This document shows, piece after piece, positions 16,873 to 26,530 of a stretch of 64,000 nt of DNA (positions are counted from its first letter, which is position 1; every line of letters begins with the position of its first letter). Source of the DNA: Candidatus Enterococcus testudinis (lineage in GTDB: Bacteria; Bacillota; Bacilli; Lactobacillales; Enterococcaceae); NCBI RefSeq assembly GCF_002140915.1, contig NZ_NGKU01000001.1, positions 2,054,738 through 2,118,737 of the forward strand, in the 5' to 3' direction. The position numbers were made by a program, and so were the translations under genes. The notes under the pieces are model-generated. The model saw only the letters and a program-made list of their open reading frames with translations, was not told the DNA's origin and did not search any database.

Positions 16873-18099
16873 ATGGCAAAACAATGGATAAACTATCGGG
16901 AATTTTTGATTTTGAGTATCATCAGTCTGTCTATTGGTGTGGTCGTTGGCTTGCTCGATGCTTGTTTTGGAGAAATCTTACTATTCTTGACTTCCATTCG
17001 AATGGCACACTTCTTTTACTTGATCCCTTTTTTACCATTTGCCGGACTGCTCTTTGTTTATTATTTTCAAAAATACGGCCAAAAAAGCACACAAGGAATG
17101 AATTTGGTTTTTCTGGCGGGGCATGAGAAAGAAAGAGAGATCCCGCTCAGAATGATTCCATTTGTCATGATTGGCACTTGGGTCACCCACTTATTTGGCG
17201 GCAGTGCTGGACGTGAAGGCGTGGCTGTGCAATTAGGCGCAACGATCGCCAATCGCTTTGGCGCGTGGCTCAAACTGGAAAAATACAACCAAACACTGAT
17301 CATCATTGGGATGGCTGCTGGTTTTGCCGGTTTATTTGAAACACCCCTCGCAGCAACCTTCTTTGCTCTAGAAGTTTTAGTTGTTGGCAAATTATTTCAT
17401 CACGCCCTCTTCCCCGCGTTGCTAGCGGCTTTTACAGCGAGTACAGTCTCGCAATGGGCAGGATTAGAAAAATTCAGTATTGCGATTTCAGGAACCTTTG
17501 ATTTCACAATAGCTGTCTTTTTGAAACTATTGCTCCTTGGATTGATTTTCGGGTTGACCGGTGCGGCCTTTGCATTCCTATTAGCCCAATTAAAACATAG
17601 AATACAGAAGTGGTTCCCAAATGCTTTACGCCGAATATTTATCGGGAGTGCGGGTTTGGCCATCTTATTGGTCCTCTTGTATCAAGGAAGATATGCTGGA
17701 CTTGGGACCAATCTGATTGCTGCAGCTTTTGCTGATCAGCAGATCTACACTTATGATTGGTTATTGAAGATGCTGCTGACGGTACTCACGATCAGTATCG
17801 GTTTTCTAGGTGGTGAAGTGACACCTTTATTTGCCATTGGCACTACATTAGGTGCCGTCCTCGCGCCAATTTTCGGCCTGCCTATAGAACTTGTGGCCGC
17901 CCTAGGTTACGCTAGTGTCTTTGGCAGTGCCACCAACACGGTGTTTGCGCCAATTTTCATTGGCGGAGAAGTCTTTGGTTTTCAAACGATACCCTATTTT
18001 GCAGTTGTATGCTCGGTCGCTTATTTCTGCAGTGGCAAGAATAGTATTTATGCTTTACAGAAGAATCAGGATTTACGGTATCATCGATCAAATGAGTAG
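16873..18099 (+). CDS. CLC-F type fluoride/proton antiporter
   Basis: A 408-residue membrane protein of the CLC family with about ten hydrophobic segments. The gating-glutamate motif is GGSAGREGVAVQLG, Glu115. In place of the GSGIP chloride motif stands GMNLV, with Met at residue 76. A Met here is typical of the CLC-F branch, which exports fluoride; from memory, the Enterococcus casseliflavus CLC-F has Met79 and Glu118, the same spacing. The fluoride riboswitch directly upstream independently supports fluoride export. The ATG at 16873 has GGAAGG about 11 bases before it. The gene ends at a terminator shared with efp. Confidence 0.88.
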   Translation: MAKQWINYREFLILSIISLSIGVVVGLLDACFGEILLFLTSIRMAHFFYLIPFLPFAGLLFVYYFQKYGQKSTQGMNLVFLAGHEKEREIPLRMIPFVMIGTWVTHLFGGSAGREGVAVQLGATIANRFGAWLKLEKYNQTLIIIGMAAGFAGLFETPLAATFFALEVLVVGKLFHHALFPALLAAFTASTVSQWAGLEKFSIAISGTFDFTIAVFLKLLLLGLIFGLTGAAFAFLLAQLKHRIQKWFPNALRRIFIGSAGLAILLVLLYQGRYAGLGTNLIAAAFADQQIYTYDWLLKMLLTVLTISIGFLGGEVTPLFAIGTTLGAVLAPIFGLPIELVAALGYASVFGSATNTVFAPIFIGGEVFGFQTIPYFAVVCSVAYFCSGKNSIYALQKNQDLRYHRSNE

Positions 18100-18106
18100 A
18101 CCAATC

Positions 18107-18150
18107 AAAAAACGATGGAAAAACAGTCACTGTTCTTCCATCGCTTTTAT
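18107..18150. terminator. Bidirectional terminator between CLC and efp genes
   Basis: CGATGGAA (18113-18120) pairs with TTCCATCG (18136-18143), with AACAG/CTGTT inside. An A-run on the left and T-run on the right let it serve both converging genes. Confidence 0.85.
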
Positions 18151-18159
18151 TATGCATAT

Positions 18160-18720
18160 TTATTTTGCACGTTTGATATACGTACCTTCAGTAGTATTGA
18201 TTTCTAATGATTCGCCTTCTTCAACAAAGTCAGGAACATTGACTACTAAGCCAGTTTCCATTGTTGCAGGTTTACCAGAACCTGTTACTGTTGCACCTTT
18301 GATTGATGGTTGTGTTTCAACAACTTTCAAGACAACACTTGAAGGCAATTGAACACCGATCACTTCAGAACCGAAGAATTGGATTTTTACTTCCATGTTT
18401 TCAAGAATATATTTCATTTCTTCTGCTACAACTTCAACAGGGATTTCATATTGTTCATAGGTTGCTAAGTCCATGAAGAACGCTGTATCGTCCATTGTGT
18501 ATAGATATTGAACGGCATTGGTATCGATATGGGCTTTTTCAAATTTTTCTTCAGGGCGGAATGTCGTATCGTATGTTGAACCTGAGCGAACATCTCTTAA
18601 TTTCATCCGCATCACTGTATTGCCTTTACCTGGTTTGTGGTGACTTGCATCTAATACTTTGATTAATTTGCCGTCTTGGACAAATGTCATCCCTGCTTTT
18701 AAATCACTTGCATTGATCAT
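18160..18720 (-). CDS. efp: Translation elongation factor P
   Basis: 186 residues, the usual length, with the three beta-barrel domains of EF-P. It enters the ribosomal E site and relieves stalling at polyproline. The tip loop is HHKPGKGNT with Lys32 as the residue that is modified in many bacteria. The C-terminal block [27 protein letters not shown] is typical. The start ATG follows GAAGGAG. It lies 73 bases downstream of the CDF transporter gene and probably has its own promoter in that gap (TACAAT is visible near 18757-18762). Confidence 0.97.
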   Translation of the reverse strand: MINASDLKAGMTFVQDGKLIKVLDASHHKPGKGNTVMRMKLRDVRSGSTYDTTFRPEEKFEKAHIDTNAVQYLYTMDDTAFFMDLATYEQYEIPVEVVAEEMKYILENMEVKIQFFGSEVIGVQLPSSVVLKVVETQPSIKGATVTGSGKPATMETGLVVNVPDFVEEGESLEINTTEGTYIKRAK

Positions 18721-18793
18721 AAATTGATTTCTCCTTCACTGTGTGATAATCCTTGTCTATTGTATCAAATAAATGGGCAGTATTCTAGCTAAA

Positions 18794-19759
18794 TCATTCC
18801 GTTGGACGGACAAGTTGCCGGCGTTTTTCCATATAATGCGGATCGTATTCATCTGTTTCGATATAAATGTAGACTTTTTTGTCGGACATTTGGTGGCGGA
18901 TCTCCGCTTCGATCTCATTGATGATCGTATAGCCGATTTCTTCTTGCTTGGCAGAGATATCCACTTTTGCGGCAACCAAGATTTCTGCTGGGCCCAAATG
19001 AACCGTTTTGACATCGATCAAACGATCGACATCGGGACGTTCAAAGGCTTTTTTGATGACCGCCAAATCGCGCTTCGTTACACTTTCACCAATCAGCAAG
19101 CTATAAAATTCTCGCGCCAAAAAGATGGCAGCGACCATCAGCAATAAACCAATCAGCAAGCCGCTAAAGGCATCAAAAAAGGCATTACCGGTGACCATCG
19201 TTAGTAATGTACCGATCAAAGCAATCAATAAACCAAGAATCGCACAAAAGTCTTCCGTGAAAATAATCAAGATTTCACTATGACGGCTTTCTTTCAAGAA
19301 TCGATAAATCGGTTGTTTTTCAACATTCAATTCACGAATCTCTTTGATCGCGATCCATAACGAACTCCCTTCGACGATCATGCCAAAAATCAATATGGCA
19401 ATCACTAGCCATGTATTGCCGACTTCGTGGGCTGGATGCAGCAGTTTTTCCACTGCTTCCATCACGCCAAGAGCGCCACCACCAAAGAACAGCATCATAG
19501 CAACAATCGTACTAAAAAAATACTTTGCTCTTCCTTCACCAAACTGATGCAACTCACTTTGACCTTTTGTTGATCGTTTGTCGCCAATCAGCAAAAATAT
19601 CTGATTGCTGCAATCCACCACACTATGGATGCTTTCATTCAGCATCGCAGCACTACCGCTTAACGCATAGCCGACAAATTTACTGATGGCCACCAATATA
19701 TTCGACACGAGTGCGGCGAAGACCGCCATCATTCCATTGGCCTGTTTTTCCATTTCCAA
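18794..19759 (-). CDS. Cation diffusion facilitator family transporter
   Basis: 321 residues. CDF proteins export divalent metals such as zinc, manganese or iron in exchange for protons. Membrane helices fill the first 200 residues. The conserved ESIHSVVDCSNQ in helix two carries the metal-binding His and Asp, and FGEGRAKYFFSTIVAM is the usual third-helix block. The C-terminal ~90 residues are the cytoplasmic dimerisation domain. Metal specificity cannot be read from these motifs. The start is probably TTG at 19759, five bases after AGAGG; an ATG two codons in is the alternative. It follows the UPF0316 gene on the same strand. Confidence 0.9.
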   Translation of the reverse strand: MEMEKQANGMMAVFAALVSNILVAISKFVGYALSGSAAMLNESIHSVVDCSNQIFLLIGDKRSTKGQSELHQFGEGRAKYFFSTIVAMMLFFGGGALGVMEAVEKLLHPAHEVGNTWLVIAILIFGMIVEGSSLWIAIKEIRELNVEKQPIYRFLKESRHSEILIIFTEDFCAILGLLIALIGTLLTMVTGNAFFDAFSGLLIGLLLMVAAIFLAREFYSLLIGESVTKRDLAVIKKAFERPDVDRLIDVKTVHLGPAEILVAAKVDISAKQEEIGYTIINEIEAEIRHQMSDKKVYIYIETDEYDPHYMEKRRQLVRPTE

Positions 19760-19829
19760 CGCATCCTCTCACTGATAAAAAATACTTACTCATTATACTG
19801 CTGCGATGTGCATTTGAACATCTTTTCCT

Positions 19830-20399
19830 TCATTGATTGTTGTTTTTTTGATTGATTTTTTGTTCTCGCCGACTGATTTTTTTGGTCCAAAAGCCGCCAG
19901 AAATATATTTGGGCTCATAACTAATGATAAATGCCCGTTCTTCGACGGACTTGATTGTTTGATAGAGTTTCTTTTCACTTTTTCTTTGTGATAGAATTTC
20001 CAAAATCAACCGTGGTCCTTCTAAGCCTTCTCCATAACTTTGGGTAACACCATAGCCTTCTTGTCTAAGGATTTTAGGCAAACTTTTTTCTTCGTCGGTA
20101 TTACTAGGTAATATGACGGTTACCATTGTATAGCCCAAAGCCAATTTGTCTTCGATCTTGATTCCTATACTCACACCTGCGGCATAGCCCAAGGCATAAA
20201 ACAAGAGATTCAATGGATTGTCTAAGCGATCCAACACTAAGGACAAACCCAAGATATAGATGGTGATCTCGATTGTACTCACAAGTGGCGCGATCACCCG
20301 ATAGCCTTTCATCGTTAATAAGAAACGTAGCGTATTTAATGTAACATAGGCTAGATTGATAAAGAATATCATTGCTAGCATTTGCAGATCAATTTGCAT
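19830..20399 (-). CDS. UPF0316 membrane protein (DUF2179 domain)
   Basis: 189 residues. Three hydrophobic segments occupy the first ~95 residues (MLAMIFFINLAYVTLNTLRFLLTMKG..., LNLLFYALGYAAGVSIG), followed by a cytoplasmic DUF2179 domain with VILPSNTDEEKSLPKILRQEGYGVTQSYGEGLEGPR. This is the UPF0316/YebE-type architecture; its function is unknown. The start ATG at 20399 follows GGAGGG. The tail ends in an Asn/Lys-rich stretch. It lies upstream of the CDF gene, perhaps in one transcript. Confidence 0.85.
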   Translation of the reverse strand: MQIDLQMLAMIFFINLAYVTLNTLRFLLTMKGYRVIAPLVSTIEITIYILGLSLVLDRLDNPLNLLFYALGYAAGVSIGIKIEDKLALGYTMVTVILPSNTDEEKSLPKILRQEGYGVTQSYGEGLEGPRLILEILSQRKSEKKLYQTIKSVEERAFIISYEPKYISGGFWTKKISRREQKINQKNNNQ

Positions 20400-20502
20400 T
20401 GAAATCCCTCCTGTATTAAGCATATCAAAAGGTGGACGAAAGTTGAAATAATTGAGCAGATGGTCTTTTGTTTTTGAGAAATGATCCATTGGATCGACAA
20501 CA

Positions 20503-20533
20503 AAAAATCCCTATTGCATACACGCAATAGGGA
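20503..20533 (-). terminator. Terminator after the unrecognised charged-protein gene
   Basis: ATCCCTATTGC (20507-20517) and GCAATAGGGAT form an 11-bp stem with a 6-base loop, followed on the minus strand by six T. Confidence 0.85.
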
Positions 20534-20566
20534 TCGATCTCTACTTTTGAGGTGTTCAGTCAGGGA

Positions 20567-21310
20567 TTATGAACGAAAATAGCCGTTCTTCTCAGCATCC
20601 ATTTGATCATCTTCAATCATGCCTTGCAGCGAACGATCCAATAGGCCTTTTTTCTCACCTGTTTTTTTGCTGGCGGCCCGATATTGACTGCGCGTCATAC
20701 CGACACCTTGCGGGCGATTGAATTTTTTGACTGTTGGGTCATTGGATTCTTTCACTTGATAAGCTGCTGGTTCTTGATCGAACAACAGATAGCTTTCCCT
20801 GGGTTTGGTCATTGAATCAAGTAGATCATTGTGTGAAATATCAGGTTTTTGCTCATCTGGAATGATGGATGCCGGAATATATTTCGGCACAAAATACGAG
20901 CGACCACTGTATTCTTTTTTTGGCGACGCCATTGGTTCAGCTTTTGTTTCTTTGCTGGTCACTTGATAAGAAGAACGCTTTGCCTGACTGCCAAAAAAGT
21001 TGGTTTTGCCAGTTGGCTGCTGCTCTTTGACCGGACGTTTTTCATAACGTGGCAAATTGGCACGATGTTGTGCAAGCTCTTCTTTTTGCTGGACATTATG
21101 ACCGCGATTGCGTTGACTGGATGGAACTTTTCGGTCGATGGTTTCTTTTTCAACTTTTGTTCTTGTTGGTGTATCTTTGATGTCTGTCAAAATCCAATCA
21201 TTATCTTTACTAAAAGCAGGTTTATGTTCTGATTCTAATTTGACTCCATCTGCATCGTCATATGCCGGAAAGCGAAAATGCTTACGCTTCACATCTAAAT
21301 AATTGGCCAC
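20567..21310 (-). CDS. Unrecognised charged, low-complexity cytoplasmic protein
   Basis: 247 residues, no membrane segment or signal peptide, rich in Lys, Glu, Gln and Pro, so probably largely disordered. I recognise no domain. The hydrophobic islands are the N-terminal NYLDVKRKHFRFPAYDD, the central SYFVPKYIPASIIPDEQ and the C-terminal GMTRSQYRAAS...LLDRSLQGMIEDD. These islands look like short binding motifs; the central one loosely resembles the F-x-P-x-x-x-P-S motifs of some Gram-positive cell-division proteins, which is only a guess. GTG at 21310 suits AAGAGG better than ATG at 21319. It follows glgP by 87 bases and ends at a terminator. Confidence 0.6.
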   Translation of the reverse strand: MANYLDVKRKHFRFPAYDDADGVKLESEHKPAFSKDNDWILTDIKDTPTRTKVEKETIDRKVPSSQRNRGHNVQQKEELAQHRANLPRYEKRPVKEQQPTGKTNFFGSQAKRSSYQVTSKETKAEPMASPKKEYSGRSYFVPKYIPASIIPDEQKPDISHNDLLDSMTKPRESYLLFDQEPAAYQVKESNDPTVKKFNRPQGVGMTRSQYRAASKKTGEKKGLLDRSLQGMIEDDQMDAEKNGYFRS

Positions 21311-21397
21311 TCTACTCATCCTCTTACACGTGATTTTTTATCATCATACCATAAATAATGCTGAATTTCATCAATCAACGCGTGTCGCCTAACAGAA

Positions 21398-23833
21398 TCA
21401 GACGCTTTGGGTCAAACTTGCATCGTTGGGCTCTTTGACATGCGCGAATAACGGTTCAATCTGCCAAATATCATCCGCGTATTGCTGTACAGTTTTGTCT
21501 GCGGTAAATTTTCCAGCATTGGCAATATTCATTAGACTGATTTTCTGCCATCTGCGGGTATCGCGATAGGCAATGTCTATGCGATTTTGGGCCTCGCAAT
21601 AAGCGTCAAAATCACGCAGCACAAAATACTCATCATTGTATTTGATCAATGAATCAAAGATTTCCTTGCCTTCCCATTCTATATTTGGAATGGTTCCGTC
21701 TATAAAGGCATTCATAATTTGCTGCAATCGATGATCGTTTTCAAAATAAGTGTAGGCTGAATAGTTTTTTTCTGCATAATAGCGATAGACCTCTTCTTCA
21801 GTCAAACCGAAGATTGCGATGTTCTCATCCCCAATCGCATCGCGAATTTCGATATTTGCACCATCAAGTGTAGCAATCGTCACAGCGCCATTGAGCATCA
21901 ATTTCATGTTACTTGTACCAGAAGCTTCTTTGGAGGCCAATGATATCTGTTCACTGACATCAGCCGCCGGGATGATTCTTTCTGCAAGGGAAACGTTATA
22001 ATTTTCTAAGAAAACGATTTTGATTTTATCGTTGATCTGCGGATCATGATTGATCATTCTGGCGGTTTCATTGATTGCTTTAATGATAGACTTCGCATAG
22101 TGATAGCTAGGTGCTGCTTTTGCACCAAAAATAAATACACGTGGATGGTATTGCGCATTTGGATTTTCTTTGATGTCGAAATATAATTTTAATATATGCA
22201 TTAAGTTGAGCAACTGGCGCTTATACGCATGAAGACGTTTGATTTGCACATCAAAGATAGCATTTGGATCAACTTGAATACCGCAATGGGCGTCAATATA
22301 TTTGGCTAATGCGATTTTATTCGTCTTTTTTGCATCAGCGAGGGCTTGTAAAACTGTTTCATCCTCTTGGTAATTTTTCAGCAAGGTCAAGTCTTCTGGT
22401 TGATGATGCCAACTCTCGCCGATCGTATTGTCTAAGACTTTGGTCAATGGTCGATTGGCCAATTGTAGCCATCTACGCTGCGCGATACCATTGGTTTTAT
22501 TATTGAAACGTGCTGGATAAATAACATAAAAATCATGTAAGACGACTGATTTCAATAAATCTGAATGCAGCTTTGCTACCCCATTGACACTATGACTGCC
22601 AATAATGGCTAAATTGGCCATATGCACTTGACCGTTACTAATGATCCGTGTTCTATTCAATAAATCACAAGGATGGACCTTTTCAAGTCCTTCAATAAAA
22701 CGACGGTCGATTTCTTCAATGATTTGATACATCCGCGGCAATACTTCCTTGATCATGTCTACAGGCCATTTTTCAAGGGCTTCTGCCATGATCGTATGGT
22801 TGGTATAGCTCATCACTTTGATGGTTGTTGCCCACGCTTGTTCCCAAGCCAATCCTTCTTCGTCCACCAATAGCCGCATCAATTCCGGAATACATAAAGC
22901 AGGATGCGTATCGTTGATGTGGATCGCGATTTTCTCACTCATCTGTTCCATAGGAAGATTCATTTTCTTGTAATAGCGGACAATACTTTGCATGCCAGCG
23001 GACACAAAAAAGTATTCTTGCATCAACCGTGTTCTTCTGCCTGTTTCATTTGAGTCATCAGGATACAACACTGCTGTCAGATTCTCAAGGGCTTGACGAG
23101 ATTCTAGGGTTGCATATTTGGCTTCTTCTTCTGATGGTACTTCTACACTCCATAAGCGCAGCGTATTCAAATGTTGATTTTGATAGCCGACCATGGCTGT
23201 ATCATAAGGAACAGCTCGCCAAGTAAAGCCGCCTTCATAGACAGGTTTCAAAACACCTGCTTCATTTTCTTTCAGATATACATGTCCGCCAAAATGGATC
23301 GGCACAGCTTTACTTTCTTTACGTACTTCCCAGACATTGCCTGAACGCAACCAATCATCTGGAAGCTCGACTTGGTGACCATCAATAAATTTTTGTTTGA
23401 AAAGACCGTATTTATAGCGAATCCCATTGCCGTTCCCTGGTAAGCCCAATGAAGCCAACGAATCCATAAAACAAGAAGTGAGTCGGCCAAGCCCGCCATT
23501 GCCTAATGCCATGTCTTTTTCCGTTTCTGCAACTTCATCTAAAGAAGTCCCGACTTCTTTCAATACTTCTTCTGCAGTCGTCAACAAATCTAAACTCAAC
23601 AAATTGCTCTTCAGCATTTTCCCTGGCAAAAATTCAATCGAGAAATAGTACGTTTGCTTTTGTTGTTCAGCTAATATATTGGTTCTAGTTTGGCGCCAAT
23701 CATCCGCATAGGCGTGCTTGACTACATGGGCTAGTGCCTGAAAAAGTTCTTGTGGAGAAGCCTCTTCGATCGAAGCGGCATAAAGCTCATTGACACTCGT
23801 TTCTAGTAATGTGCGCATCTGTTCTTTTGTCAT
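21398..23833 (-). CDS. glgP: Glycogen phosphorylase
   Basis: 811 residues, full length for the GT35 family. It releases glucose-1-phosphate from glycogen ends. The pyridoxal-phosphate lysine is in EASGTSNMKLMLNGA, and GNGGLGRLTSCFMDSLA is the usual N-terminal block. Last gene of glgBCDAP. The ATG at 23833 is nine bases after AGGAG; the upstream TTG at 23842 directly abuts the ribosome-binding site and is unlikely. A terminator hairpin separates it from glgA, so its level may be set separately from the biosynthetic genes. Confidence 0.96.
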   Translation of the reverse strand: MTKEQMRTLLETSVNELYAASIEEASPQELFQALAHVVKHAYADDWRQTRTNILAEQQKQTYYFSIEFLPGKMLKSNLLSLDLLTTAEEVLKEVGTSLDEVAETEKDMALGNGGLGRLTSCFMDSLASLGLPGNGNGIRYKYGLFKQKFIDGHQVELPDDWLRSGNVWEVRKESKAVPIHFGGHVYLKENEAGVLKPVYEGGFTWRAVPYDTAMVGYQNQHLNTLRLWSVEVPSEEEAKYATLESRQALENLTAVLYPDDSNETGRRTRLMQEYFFVSAGMQSIVRYYKKMNLPMEQMSEKIAIHINDTHPALCIPELMRLLVDEEGLAWEQAWATTIKVMSYTNHTIMAEALEKWPVDMIKEVLPRMYQIIEEIDRRFIEGLEKVHPCDLLNRTRIISNGQVHMANLAIIGSHSVNGVAKLHSDLLKSVVLHDFYVIYPARFNNKTNGIAQRRWLQLANRPLTKVLDNTIGESWHHQPEDLTLLKNYQEDETVLQALADAKKTNKIALAKYIDAHCGIQVDPNAIFDVQIKRLHAYKRQLLNLMHILKLYFDIKENPNAQYHPRVFIFGAKAAPSYHYAKSIIKAINETARMINHDPQINDKIKIVFLENYNVSLAERIIPAADVSEQISLASKEASGTSNMKLMLNGAVTIATLDGANIEIRDAIGDENIAIFGLTEEEVYRYYAEKNYSAYTYFENDHRLQQIMNAFIDGTIPNIEWEGKEIFDSLIKYNDEYFVLRDFDAYCEAQNRIDIAYRDTRRWQKISLMNIANAGKFTADKTVQQYADDIWQIEPLFAHVKEPNDASLTQSV

Positions 23834-23865
23834 TTGAATCAACTCCTGATTTCTTGATGATTTTA

Positions 23866-23940
23866 AAAAAAAACAGAAGCATCTCGCTGCCGCTGTCCAG
23901 CTTTGTTCCAGCTGTATCAGACGAAGGCGCGCTTCTGTTC
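23866..23940 (-). terminator. Intercistronic terminator between glgA and glgP
   Basis: AACAGAAGC (23872-23880) pairs with GCTTCTGTT (23931-23939) across a 50-base GC-rich loop; on the minus strand the stem is followed by eight T. It sits inside the operon, so it probably lowers glgP transcription. Confidence 0.75.
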
Positions 23941-23948
23941 ATAGGTAT

Positions 23949-25382
23949 TTACACTCGTAGTTGGTTGTATAGATCAATGTACGTATCTGAACTTTGATCC
24001 CAACTAAAATCTGTCTCCATGGCTTGGTCAACCAATTGGTGCCAAACAGTTTGATTGGCTTGATAGAGTTCGATTGCTTGTTTCAGAGATTGCATCAGAT
24101 TGAATGCTGTGAACTCTTGGAATCCAAATCCAGTACCACGAGAAGTGATTGGATTGAATGGCACAACCGAATCTTTTAATCCACCAATTTCATGAACCAC
24201 AGGCAGTGTGCCATATCGCATCGCCATCATTTGAGATAACCCGCATGGTTCAAAAGCAGATGGCATCAAGAAAATATCAGCTGCAGCATACATTTTTTGC
24301 GCCAATGCCACATCGAATGTGATGGCTGCAGCACATTTTTCCGGATAGCGTTCTGCAAAATAGCGGAAACCATTCTCAAAGTCAGGTTCACCTGTGCCTA
24401 ATAAGACAAATTGGACATCAAATTGCAGTAAGTTTCCCATTTCTTCTAACACCAAATGGAAACCTTTTTGAGTCGTCAAACGACTGACCACAGAAATCAA
24501 AGGAACATCTTTGCGTTCTGGCAAACCAAATTCTTTTTGCAAAGCTTGTTTATTTTTTTGCTTTCCTGAAAGATCAGTTTTGCTGAAGGCAAATGGCAGA
24601 TAGGGATCATTTTCTGGATCATTGGTTTGATAATCGATGCCATTCAAGATTCCACTCAATTTTCCTGTCTCCATTCGCAAGATCATTTCAAGTCCGCAGC
24701 CAAATTCTTCAGTTTTGATTTCTTCACTGTAAGAGGGACTGACCGTCGTGATTCGATCTGCATAAAGAATGCCGGCTTTCATAAAATTCAAACAATCATT
24801 TAAACGAACTGTTCCATCATCATAACGTTCTGTCCCCATGCCAAACAAATCCGGCAAAACATCGCGACTGTACCAACCTTGAAAGCCAATATTATGAATG
24901 GTCAACACCGTTCGAATGCCTTGATAGGCATTGATCCACTGATATTTTTCTTTCAGCAAGAAAGGGATCATCGCTGTATGATAATCGTTGACGTGCAAGA
25001 CGTCTGGAATAAAATCAACCCGTTCCATCATTTCGATCACAGCTAATTGGAAGAAAGCAAAGCGTTCACCATCATCGTAATAGCCGTAGATATTTTCTCG
25101 TCCAAAGTAATATAAATTATCAATAAAATAATAGGTCACTTGGTCAAGCTGCAGTTTTTTGATCCCGCAATATTGTTTTCGCCACCCAACAGCTACTTCA
25201 AAGGAAAAACAGTCTTCTAATCGTTCCTGATAGCTCGCGGGCATCGATGTATAAAAAGGCAAAACAACTACCGTTTCAACGCCTTTTTGGGCTAATTCTT
25301 TGGGCAATGCCCCGGCAACGTCTCCTAATCCTCCTGTTTTGAAGAAGGGTGCGCACTCAGCTGCTGCAAACAAGACTTTCAT
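23949..25382 (-). CDS. glgA: Glycogen synthase (ADP-glucose dependent)
   Basis: 477 residues, the bacterial GT5 length. It extends alpha-1,4-glucan chains from ADP-glucose. The ADP-glucose binding motif [13 protein letters not shown] is at residues 16-28, and the C-terminal domain has [14 protein letters not shown] and the nucleotide-binding [22 protein letters not shown]. The start overlaps the glgD stop by four bases (ATGA), implying coupled translation. Confidence 0.97.
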   Translation of the reverse strand: MKVLFAAAECAPFFKTGGLGDVAGALPKELAQKGVETVVVLPFYTSMPASYQERLEDCFSFEVAVGWRKQYCGIKKLQLDQVTYYFIDNLYYFGRENIYGYYDDGERFAFFQLAVIEMMERVDFIPDVLHVNDYHTAMIPFLLKEKYQWINAYQGIRTVLTIHNIGFQGWYSRDVLPDLFGMGTERYDDGTVRLNDCLNFMKAGILYADRITTVSPSYSEEIKTEEFGCGLEMILRMETGKLSGILNGIDYQTNDPENDPYLPFAFSKTDLSGKQKNKQALQKEFGLPERKDVPLISVVSRLTTQKGFHLVLEEMGNLLQFDVQFVLLGTGEPDFENGFRYFAERYPEKCAAAITFDVALAQKMYAAADIFLMPSAFEPCGLSQMMAMRYGTLPVVHEIGGLKDSVVPFNPITSRGTGFGFQEFTAFNLMQSLKQAIELYQANQTVWHQLVDQAMETDFSWDQSSDTYIDLYNQLRV

Positions 25383-26530
25383 GCACCTACGCCCCCGATG
25401 ATATCTTCAGTGATATAGGTATTCTTTTTGATCACCACTGGCGCTTCTTTGGTGCCTTGTACCTTGATGCCTTCTGCAATCACCACATTTTTGTCTAAGA
25501 TTGCATAAGACACTTCTGCTCCGGCTTTGATTTCATTGTTCCCAAAGATAATTGCACCTTTGACTTTCGCTTTGGGATGGATCGTTGTCCGACGCGCTAT
25601 TAGTGAATCTTCCACCGAACCTTCAACAATACACCCGGATGCAAAATGGCTGTTTTGAACATCTGATGTTGCGGAGTAATACGTTGGCACTTCATTCTTT
25701 AATTTCGTGTAGATTTTTTGATTTGAATACAGCAATGAAGTGTATTTATGGACATCTAACATATCCATATTGGTTTGATAGTACGATGGAATATCGTATA
25801 TATTGCTCAAATATCCTGTATATTCATATAACCCAGTATCTTCAATGGAGATCATTTCACGTAAAAATTGACCAAGGTTCGGTGTGGCACCGACTTTTTG
25901 GCCTTCTTTTAAGGCCTCGATCAAGCGATCCGTTTTGATGATAAAAATATCTGTGCATAAGTTGACCAATGAATCAACCGTCCCTTTTTTGGCTTGGATG
26001 GCTTCTTCAAGATGGCCTTGACTGTTGACATTGAATAACAAGTCGCTGTCTGAAACATTGCTGCCATTGATACGTTTGTAGACGACTGTCATTTCATTTT
26101 TTTGGACTTGATGAATTTTCAGCAACGCCCGCAAATCGATATTGCATAAGATTTTACTGCCCATAAACACGGTGTTTTCGGATTTAGATTTTTCTAAATA
26201 GTCGATCACACTATAGTAATAGTCTTCACCTTGTGCTTGCTGTTTCAATGAATCTTGGAACAAATGGATAAAGAAACGGTTTTGTACGCCGTCCAAATTC
26301 CATTCTTTGCCACCGCCGATATGATCAAACACCGATTGTGTTTCCCCTTCATTGAAAATCATATAGACTTGTTTGATACTGGCATTTTCAATACTAGATA
26401 GATTGAAGTCGATCAAGCGATATTTACAATCAAATAACAAAGTTGATAATGGTCGGTTTTCTGTTAACGGCATCAGCTCTTGGTAGCGATGCAAGTTGCC
26501 TAAAATCGCACACATTTTATTAGTTTTCAT
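25379..26530 (-). CDS. glgD: GlgD, regulatory subunit of glucose-1-phosphate adenylyltransferase
   Basis: 383 residues with the nucleotidyltransferase and left-handed beta-helix fold of GlgC. It lacks the GGxGTRL nucleotide-binding loop: the equivalent stretch is [20 protein letters not shown]. This is the Firmicutes GlgD type, which pairs with GlgC and raises its activity while having little or none itself. It overlaps the end of glgC by 11 bases and the start of glgA by four. Confidence 0.95.
   Translation of the reverse strand: MKTNKMCAILGNLHRYQELMPLTENRPLSTLLFDCKYRLIDFNLSSIENASIKQVYMIFNEGETQSVFDHIGGGKEWNLDGVQNRFFIHLFQDSLKQQAQGEDYYYSVIDYLEKSKSENTVFMGSKILCNIDLRALLKIHQVQKNEMTVVYKRINGSNVSDSDLLFNVNSQGHLEEAIQAKKGTVDSLVNLCTDIFIIKTDRLIEALKEGQKVGATPNLGQFLREMISIEDTGLYEYTGYLSNIYDIPSYYQTNMDMLDVHKYTSLLYSNQKIYTKLKNEVPTYYSATSDVQNSHFASGCIVEGSVEDSLIARRTTIHPKAKVKGAIIFGNNEIKAGAEVSYAILDKNVVIAEGIKVQGTKEAPVVIKKNTYITEDIIGGVGA

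Noticed and set aside
16734-17126. A 130-codon open frame starting inside the fluoride riboswitch
   Set aside because: It overlaps the aptamer, its terminator and the start of the CLC gene in another frame and encodes a low-quality sequence; the riboswitch explains the region.
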